Shown here piece after piece: positions 56,206 to 64,000 of a stretch of 64,000 nucleotides of DNA; positions within the stretch are counted from its first letter, which is position 1; each line of letters opens with the position of its first letter. The notes under the pieces were generated by a model. The model ran no database searches and was not told where the DNA came from. It saw only the letters and a program-made list of their open reading frames with translations. Position numbers and translations under genes: made by a program. This stretch comes from Gordius sp. MW1 (Eukaryota; Nematomorpha; Gordioida; Gordea; Gordiidae): assembly GCA_964036665.1 (NCBI GenBank), contig OZ038530.1, positions 11,372,501 to 11,436,500 of the forward strand, given 5' to 3'.

Positions 56206-56710
56206 CTAATTTAACTGGCCAATGAACTTTTCATCCTGATTTTGTTGTTGTATGGTTTGTTGTAGTGTTAGTTGAGGTGGTTGTGGTAGTGGAAGGTTGG
56301 GGTTAAATGGTCGGGCCTTTTGTGCGTGATTGGCTTTTTGTGATTGGTTTTGAGGATTGATTGATTCGATATATGCTGCTTTTAACCGATCGATAAAAAT
56401 GTTATCTTGTTTTCCGTTTCTGTCTACCACATAATATTTAGCTTGTCTGTCAATAACTTTGAAAAGACTTTCGTATGGTGGAGATAAACTTTTCCGAACT
56501 TTATCTGTCCTGATAAAAATGTAAGGGGTTATAACAAATCGGCAGGGATTTGTTGTTTGGTGTTTGCCGGACGTGGTGGTGAGAAACGTATGCTGTCGAA
56601 GTGGTGTCGAAGGCGTTGTACGAACTCGGTAGCAATGGTGTCTAGTGATGAATGTTGTATAAAATAACCCGGGAGACGTAAGGTAGTACCATACGTTAAT
56701 GTCCCAGGGT
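56206..56710 (-). pseudogene. Ty3/Gypsy retrotransposon fragment, integrase C-terminus
   Basis: Two overlapping minus frames carry the end of a Gypsy pol. One encodes LTYGTTLRLPG, SSLDTIATEFVQRLR and HFDSIRFSPPRPANT. The other encodes IRTDKVRKSLSPPYESLFKV and YYVVDRNGKQDNIFIDRLKAAY, which is the integrase C-terminal domain, then a Gln/Pro-rich tail to a stop at 56206. A frameshift separates the parts and no LTR is visible, so this is a truncated relic. The homology ends about 70 bp before the NDUFA12 start codon on the opposite strand. Confidence 0.85.
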
Positions 56711-56771
56711 GAATTAGGCAAGATGGTTTTCGGCGAGTTGATAGGACACCTTTATAGCATATGTTTGCCAT

Positions 56772-57317
56772 ATGAATACGATTTCAATTTATTTGGACAA
56801 AGTCAAAAGATTACAAACACTTATAAAATCAAATGGAGGAGTTATTCAGTCATTATATCAACTTTTTTTGTACATATAATTATGATTTTATTTACTTTAA
56901 CATAGGACAGATGATATAAAAGAAGGCAGGCTGGTTGGGGAAGATAAGTTTGGAAACAAATATTATGAAAATAATTCCTATTTTTTTGGTAATATATATT
57001 AATATAAACTAGATAATAATTAGGACGGAATAGATGGGTAAACTATAATAGAAAGGTTTTTTTAAATTATAATGCAAGTCAAATTCCACCTGAATGGTAA
57101 CATCTAGAGAGAATTAAAAAGTATGTAGCTATATTTTAGGCATGGTTGGATTCATTATTCTACTGATTATCCTCCAACAATTAAACCAGGTCCTAAATAC
57201 AATTGGATGGAAGATTATACAGAAAATATGACAGGAACTATGCACAAATATGTACCCTATAGTACTATGCCTCCGAAAGTTCATACATGGGATCCAAACA
57301 AGGCATTAAAAAAATAA
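56772..57317 (+). CDS. NDUFA12: NADH:ubiquinone oxidoreductase subunit A12, four exons
   Basis: Accessory subunit (B17.2) of mitochondrial complex I. Exons 56772-56869, 56906-56988, 57024-57096 and 57140-57317 join with matching phases into 143 residues; vertebrate NDUFA12 is about 145. The introns are GT-AG and only 36, 35 and 43 nt long. Diagnostic stretches are [16 protein letters not shown] (exon 2), RNRWVNY (exon 3), [19 protein letters not shown] across exons 3-4, and [21 protein letters not shown] (exon 4), all in family order. The start is the ATG at 56772; upstream codons belong to the Gypsy relic on the other strand. AATAAA signals lie at 57313-57318, overlapping the stop, and at 57350-57355. 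The gene looks intact and is presumably nuclear, with its product imported into mitochondria. Confidence 0.95.
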
Positions 57318-57349
57318 ATGTAAAATTTGAGGCAATAGCTGAGATTTTT

Positions 57350-57355
57350 AATAAA
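57350..57355 (+). terminator. Polyadenylation signal of NDUFA12
   Basis: AATAAA 33 nt past the stop codon. Confidence 0.6.
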
Positions 57356-58316
57356 ATCTTTTTTAATATTTAATTGTAATTAATTTTGTATTGCCATAAA
57401 AATTTGCAAACATTTTTAGCCTTGTTAAAGTTTTCAATTGTTTCATTTGGTCATCAGCGTGTAACCTCATTATTTATTAATTATCTATATTTTATAACAA
57501 TACAGTGAATCAACAATAATAAAAATCAATAATGTTATTGCATTATTTAAATAACTTTAAAAGCCTAAATATTAATAAAATGTAATTTATATATAAACTA
57601 ATTAAAAAATAAGTCTAAGCATTTTGTATATAACCTTATATTATTTAAGCAAATGTTCATGCATTAATATTTATCATTGGCCTAATATTAAATTCTGTGA
57701 GATACAAAAATATTTTTGGCCCTATATCTGACATTCACCCTTTTTACATTTAAGCCTTGAAAAAAGCAAGATTTTTCTTCTAAAATCTTCAAAAGGATAG
57801 TCAAGAATGTGTAAAAATTTAAAGACAATAATCTCAAAATTAAGCATAAATGAATCTTTTTAGCAAATGTTTGGTTTTTATATAAATAAAACTACCCTAA
57901 TATTGCAAAAATGTTATTTTGCTTTGGCTCCACAAGCATTTTTAAAATTCACTAAATTTTGAATTAAAATCTAAACATTAAATCCAATTTCAATTTATCT
58001 TTTGAAACAAATACACTACATGGCTACCTGGGAATCTGCTAAACCAAGTCCTTAGCAGTGACTTCATACATTCCTCTCATAAATCATCAAAATGTATAAT
58101 TGTTAACAAATCCCACAATCTCTCAATGAAACATTATCTCTAATTCAATTTTGTTGAATCTTAGAAACCTTGTTCTAAAAGGAATATGATGCCTATTGCT
58201 TAACTCATTTCGTGTTGCCATACGCAACATGAAAACCTTAATGCTTTGGTATATTATAAATCCTGACGAAAATGGATTTAGGCATATTCAAGTAGGTTTT
58301 CTAGTATTATGCTAAA
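57356..58316. other. Intergenic, nothing recognised
   Basis: AT-rich sequence downstream of NDUFA12 without gene-like content. Confidence 0.4.
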
Positions 58317-58324
58317 AGAGTGCG

Positions 58325-58456
58325 AATGGGCATAGCCAAGGGGGGCAGGGAGGGGCGGCTGCCCCCCTCAAATCCAAAAATTTGTAAAAATTATGGCTAA
58401 AATTTCAAAAAATGATCACTTTGCCCCCCTGTATCCCAATGCTGGCTACGCCCATG
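58325..58456. mobile_element. MITE, CATGGGCGTAGCC family
   Basis: Ends aatgggcatagccaagg and GCTGGCTACGCCCATG with the standard interior; no flank duplication seen. Confidence 0.65.
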
Positions 58457-59951
58457 ATTCCGAGCTATCATACAGTATAGCCCCGTGCCTTGGCATTATA
58501 TTTAATACTCAATCATAAATTCGTCGTTAAATCTGTATGTGTATGTATGTATGTTTGTGTTGCAACCTGCCAGTAAGAAGCACGTCACTCGTTACACGGC
58601 ATATGAGACACTCAAAATAAACCCCATCATCGTCAGTTCTTAAAAAGGCATAAATTCTTTCCATACTCGAACCGCTAGATCCTTTCATATTTTAAGTGGA
58701 AAAAACCTCCAGGAGTTTACAGTCGTTACATTCCCATGAAGATTGCTAGTTAAAAAAAGACTAAGCCTTTCAGTCAGGTCTTTTTTACCCACAGTTTCTC
58801 CTTGTTTTGTATCATATGGATAAATGGTGTTGGCAGGGGGGAAAACAGTCCCCCCTCATCCAAAAATTTATTTTAAATGTTTTTCGGATTTTGGCCTCTA
58901 ATCAAATTACTTATATAAGACTTTTTAAAAAAATTATTTTAATTTCAATATTTGGCAGGAATTCCTTTCAGATATAAATCAATCAATACCATATTTTAAT
59001 AAATTTAGAATAAACCGATTATGAATGAACATGCATAGCAATTAATAAATGTTAAAATATTCAAATTCATGGAATAAAGATGTCACTCTTATCTCCCAAA
59101 TGACTTCCCATTTTCTCCCTTGCAATACTAATTTTTGTACAAATAAATTGATAAGCCGCTTCCTTTAAATCAAGTTATATCAATATTTAATTCTTTAGAT
59201 TAAATATCTTATTCTGCCTTATATTTAATAGTTTGTTATAAATTATAATATGATTAATAAAATAGCCTTTAATAGTACATCCTGACTACTAAGTGCTATA
59301 CAAAGATTTTCTTAAAATTTTTAATACTGGATCTGGCAACAAAAGTTTTTTTTAAATAAATTAATAACTATATTTCATTTGAACTAATAAAATCGAGATC
59401 GACAGCATGTTTACAATTCACCAAGGGCTAAAGATTAGCTAAGTTTCGTAAACAAGTTTCCCATACTATTCACTATAATTTAATTCACTTGCAGGTATTT
59501 AACTACTACTACAAATAATACGCTCATAAATATTATAAATACCACCCCTTATACGCGATTACATAGATAGGGGTCTATGATATAATAACTCTGCTATATA
59601 GAGCGTTATAAATATTAGTATCACATAAAAAAGGGTTTAAATCATGGGCGAAAAATTTGATAGACGGTAAAATGCTGCGATTCATAAACCGAACCATCCA
59701 AACGAGGCCAGCATCACAGCTTACAATGATGACACGGGGATGAACAAGTATAAGTGTACGTGACTAGTGTGTTGTTAGGATTTCCTCACAAATCCATTCA
59801 CAAGATCCATTAGTGGGCATCTAAAATCTGGCTATATAGGTGACCCAGAATCAAAATTGAAAGTTATTTCGTGTTTGAAAATCTTGACTCTACAAAATTC
59901 CAAGTAAACTCATCATCATTAAGGAGAGAGAGGTAGTATGGGGGGGGGTAT
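58457..59951. other. Intergenic; possible BED-zinc-finger relic
   Basis: Includes a short TGTA/TGTATG repeat near 58540. At about 59640-59880 (plus) broken frames read NKYKCT...FLTNPFTRSISGHLKSG, which recalls a BED-type zinc finger of a transposase. The rest is unassigned. Confidence 0.3.
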
Positions 59952-62900
59952 TTATTCATTAGGTTCGTAGCCTTCACAAAAATCTTCTAGGATATAAGCT
60001 TCCAGGTCAGCAACGTATGGGGCATTTTGATCCTTTTCGCCGCGCGACACACTTTCTTGACTGTTAGTAAATTTCGTTTCTCCATTAGTACATTCCCGGG
60101 ATGGTGGAGGAACGGTGGCGCTGGTGCGTTCCTTAGGGGCCAGTCGGTTGAAAAAGGGCAACATGTCGATGAGTTTTGTGGCTTGGGTCGTGCCTTTTAG
60201 AGCTAAGCCTTCGACGCATGATTGCGTTGCCGAATCTTGGCTATAGGAGGAGAGTCCTGAAAAATATAAAGAGTATAATGATTTAAATAAAAACTAATTA
60301 ATGCTCTGCTGGGCGCTTTGAGCTTGGATTTCGCGTATACTTAATCAAGAAACCGATATAATTTAAAATATTGATTCATTTATTAAGGATCAAAAAAGTA
60401 AGGATATATATATATCAAATTAAACATAATAGAATAGATAGAAAAGATTGACCAAATCACATTTCAAAATAAAGATCTTCCATCTCACATAGGTCAGGTG
60501 GAAAAATAATAATGTTTTTAAAGTAATTATTAATAGTAAATTTCATTTGCAATATCTTAAAGCATGGGCGTAGCCAGGTGAAGGCAGGGAGGGGCGGCTG
60601 CCCCCCATTAAATCCATAAATTCATCAAAATTTTATTTAATTATAGCTAAAATTTCAGAGAATTGTTGTTTTGCTTTTGCCCCTCCCTCAATCATAATTG
60701 CTCTCCCCCTCTTGCTCCAATCCTGGCTAAGCCCATTTCTGATAGTATCCAAATACTAACAACACTTTTATTTGTTTCGTTCATCTTCACAAAATATGTA
60801 ATTTATAACTAATAATACTAAAGCATGCAACATATGAGCAATTATAATAGAGGGAAGTTGTAAACGCCGGCCAATACATATACATATACAAAAACAACGG
60901 TAAAGGGTATACTTCGAGAATCCTGGCAAAAATCGCCGTCGGTTTGTTGAAATTCGTCGCGGAGCGTAGCTAGAGCCGTTATTAAATCGGCAATTTTTTG
61001 CAGGGCGGTCGGCTTATAAATCGAAGCCGGATGATTGTGGTCATTTGAATCGAAAGGACCATCGCTTCGATGTGTTTTGTTGGAATCGTCAGAAGAACCC
61101 GTATTATTAAGGTCAAGTTGAGGTGGGTGGCATTCCAATTGATGTGTGGGACTCGTTGAAACCTCCTCATTGCTTGCATTTGACAAATCGTTGGAATCTC
61201 GAGAGTACGACGCGGTGTTGTAATTTGGCTTGGGGTAGCATTCATAATTGACAAAAGTCCACACGTAGCTAAAAAATGGTAGAACGTTATATAATCTTAT
61301 TAATTGCTATGGATAGGCCGACCTTGGCCAAGGAAATTTCTTGCCTTGATTTTTTCATAAAATTCTTAAAATTAATATACTAATAAATTGTGAGTCGCTT
61401 AAAAATAACCAACGAACCATTACACAAAAAACTAATCTATAAACTTACAATTAATAATAGTAATAATGTGTAATTTGTTTTTGATTATTAAAGTTGCCGA
61501 AAATCAACTATGACCACCCGCTTTTCTTAAACAATATTAAAAGTCAAGTTAAAGATTGGCACAAGCCAACGGAATATCACTTAAGCCTACAAGTATACCA
61601 AAGAATGGAATATTAATCATAATGCAGAGAAAAGTTCAAACTCTTGGCTCGTCCAATATCGCGATCGAAATAACATAGAATCTCGAAATCAATATTCAAC
61701 GCTCACGATTGAAAATAGAGTGAGGTGTCGGGTGGAAGGGCGAAAGCGACGTCTAGTAGGCGACACAGCGACAGCAATAAATTCAGGGCGTTTTGAGGAA
61801 TGGGTGAGGACGGTTGTTTTGAGAGGTGGCTATTGGGGCTACCCAAAAGTTTGGTTAGGGCTTGAAAACTTTTACATGTTAACTGATTGCCACTGTTAGG
61901 TTTATCAAGTTGCGCAGCTTTATTCGGCCCGGGCGATTTTGGTTTAACCGTTTCGTTGGAATGGGCAGAGACTGGATCGAAAGGGGCTTGATCGGAGGAG
62001 AGTGCCATACTGGGAGACAAGGGTAAACTACTCGGCCTAAATTACACGTGTAGATCATTGAATTAATGGCAATCTTAAATAACTAACAAGCGACGATGAA
62101 ATCATGTTCTCTCAAATTTGATTTCCATCCTTAAAGTGCATAATTCTGTAATTGACAGCATTTACTACTATCGAAAGTAAGAACTTTGTTATTAAAGTTA
62201 TCACAAAAGTTTGTTTTATATTGACAATTTTACATTGCATATGGTAAATATACCGCGGGGCCAAGCGTTTTTTCATGTGTCCTGGAGATCCATTCGTCTT
62301 TCTCAATATATCTAAACCGCTCGTTGTGTTTCGGAAAGAGCTACGCCGCCTTATAGCGTCGGGTTCGGTTTTTCCCTCTAACGTTAAATTTTGCATTTGC
62401 AACGTTAATGCAGATGAGCCGTTGGTCTCGGGTTCTCCTTTAAATAAGGCGAATGATTATAATTTCAAAATCAACAAATGATCTATTTTATGATTCAATG
62501 CACTAGAAAGGTCTATTTTTTGGCAATAAATTAAGAAAAAGTTATCGTAGAAGCAAAGAATATTTGCGAATAAATTCTTTTTAATGATTATTCGATAACA
62601 TAAAAATGGTTTATTCAAAAAGATAAACAACCTTTTACTTCCTTTGTTAAATTACTTATAGTTTGGAACCACAAATTACGATAATTCACATAGCCAACGC
62701 GAAATAAGTGTTATACCTAGTGTTGTAAAAACGGCTGGGTTTTGTTTGCGCGACCTTTAGTTTAACTAAGATTAACGGTCGACTCCGGTCTGCTTTTCAA
62801 ATTTCGACCAAGCCTGTCGACTAAAAAAGAGACCAAAAAACTTTGGTTTGTTTTTCTTTAGTCGACCAAACAAACCCCAGCCGTTAACACTAGTTATACC

Positions 62901-63882
62901 CATACCCAAAGTTTGTTGGAGGAGCATGGGGAGAAATTGGGAGCAGATGCGTTTGAGATTGTTCCAAAAGTCCCGTAAAACTTTGCAACTTTCGTTGAGG
63001 ATCACTGGCCATAGCGATGAGAGGCGAGCGTTATTGACGCGAACCAGGAGGACCCTGAAGCATAGAAAGGAACATGCCAATATTTCGGAACCACGGCTAA
63101 CATTGGGATTGCTCAAAGGGCTATCGCTTTCAACGGTGCTGCTAGAGTGTCCATTATCTGCTTGGTCGGGTGAGGTAGGACCCGAGACGGAACCACTATG
63201 CGTCACGTATTCCACCAATTTTTCTACACAAAACACACGCAGTCATAAAATTAAACCACACGTAGGGATATTAGAAAGAAAAGCTATCGCAAAGGTCTCG
63301 CTATGGTTCACGAAATAATTGGTACGCAAACCAGAATCTCAAAGTATACTATATATGCAAAAAATTAATTTAAGACTAGCTATAGAAATTTGATATTTTT
63401 TAATAAATACAATTAAAAAGAGTAATTTTGCTTCAAAGCCACCAAATTCAACCGAACCCGATATGTTTCGGTATAATTTGTAAAGATATTTACTCTCTAA
63501 AGAAATTAGATAAATGATGACACGTATTTGTGCTATAAAAGCATAACTTAATCCAGGTTCCCATATTTATGGCCAAATTGCGTTTAAAATATATAGAGAC
63601 AATAAAAAACTGGGAAATGCATAAAGTTATGTTACATTAATATTTGCAACATAATTAACTATTCCTTTTTAGCTCCAAATCGAAGAAAAAATATGGCCAA
63701 AATTTTATACACATGCCCACCTTGAATTTCTGGTATGCTATTTTCGTATTGATTCACATTTCCGCAAAATATGACGAAAGCCAATTTTTTTAACCACGTA
63801 ACTTTGAGTTTATTCTCGGCATCAGCGCGCGTAAAGATTTGCATTATGGATGAGTTGGAGGTGTTGATAGGCGAGAGGTGAC
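59952..63882 (-). CDS. DOP1 (Dopey) family protein, last six exons
   Basis: C-terminal 550 residues of a DOP1-type protein, a very large leucine-zipper/HEAT-like factor that works with MON2 and flippases in endosome-Golgi trafficking. Exons in coding order: 63882-63721, 63223-62906, 62437-62254, 62036-61707, 61268-60913, 60256-59952. Phases match at all five junctions. Family signatures include WLKKLAFVIFCGNVNQYENS, IPEIQ joined to EKLVEYV, FLCFRVLLVRVNNARLSSLW, LCRLLDVAFALPPDTSLYFQ joined to SYVWTFVNYE, MLPFFNRLAP and the acidic end LEDFCEG. Exons 62437-62254 and 62036-61707 add Ser/Pro/Lys-rich, probably disordered sequence. Upstream exons lie beyond the window; the first acceptor (63883-63884) is less certain than the rest. 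A hAT MITE sits in one intron and a GCGTAG-family MITE in another. AATAAA overlaps the stop codon. Confidence 0.92.
60563..60737. mobile_element. MITE, CATGGGCGTAGCC family, in a DOP1 intron
   Basis: Ends CATGGGCGTAGCCAGG and CCTGGCTAAGCCCATT. Flanks tcttaaag and tctgatag match 6 of 8. Confidence 0.65.
62718..62892. mobile_element. 175-bp hAT MITE in a DOP1 intron
   Basis: Inverted ends TAGTGTTGTAAAAACGGCTGG and CCAGCCGTTAACACTA, flanked by identical 8-mers gttatacc at 62710-62717 and 62893-62900. Its right duplication is only a few bases from the splice donor at 62905. The end sequence is shared with the 3.77 kb foldback element at 36652. Confidence 0.92.
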
Positions 63883-64000
63883 CTTAATTCCCCCAAAATA
63901 AAAATTAATATCAAAAATAAATAAAAATTTCAAAATATTCGGAACTTCACAATTCTATAATTCCCAGGCTTTAAAATTATCTAAAAAATAGGGAAACTAA

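Noticed and set aside
56699-56905. 68-codon plus-strand open frame overlapping NDUFA12
   Set aside because: It is in a different frame from NDUFA12 exon 1 and runs through its first intron; only the spliced model gives family homology.

Overview
The window is nuclear DNA from an invertebrate animal. It is strongly AT-rich. Its genes have GT-AG introns and animal-type products: a CDK4/6-type cyclin-dependent kinase, a DOP1 (Dopey) family protein, the complex I subunit NDUFA12 and a folate-receptor-like protein. The rest is a dense graveyard of DNA transposons and LINE fragments. I cannot assign a phylum from sequence alone. There are no bacterial-style operons, rRNA genes or CRISPR arrays.

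Layout from left to right. 879-9122 (minus): a seven-exon CDK4/6-like kinase whose introns carry small DNA transposons. 9.2-22 kb: gene-poor, with many short MITEs that share CATGGGCGTAGCC ends and a 1.15 kb hAT element (13311-14456) holding the N-terminal part of a transposase. 22.0-29.9 kb: two intronless paralogous genes arranged tail to tail, each encoding a BTB domain, a proline-rich linker and a Lys/Gly/Ala tail. Between them lie a foldback repeat, a three-copy tandem repeat and a second, unrelated hAT relic. 30-34 kb: more hAT-type MITEs and an endonuclease fragment of an RTE-like LINE. 34.05-40.84 kb: an R2-like (restriction-like endonuclease) LINE with an otherwise open reading frame, split by a 3.77 kb hAT-type foldback element that carries two head-to-head G/C-rich satellite arrays. 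41.1-43.0 and 54.1-56.0 kb: two virtually identical 1,870-bp non-coding Mutator-like elements in direct orientation, flanking an intronless folate-receptor-like gene (43696-44439) and a decayed RTE LINE (about 48.1-50.3 kb). 56.2-57.3 kb: a Ty3/Gypsy integrase remnant, then a complete four-exon NDUFA12 gene with introns of only 35-43 nt. 59.95-63.88 kb (minus): the last six exons of a DOP1 gene that continues beyond the right edge.

The genes do not form one pathway. Cell cycle (CDK), membrane trafficking (DOP1), respiration (NDUFA12) and surface binding (folate-receptor-like) genes are neighbours by chance, while the BTB pair is clearly a local duplication. The gene models were checked by eye: splice phases agree at every junction of the CDK, NDUFA12 and DOP1 models. 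Family names rest on recognised motifs; no database search was run.
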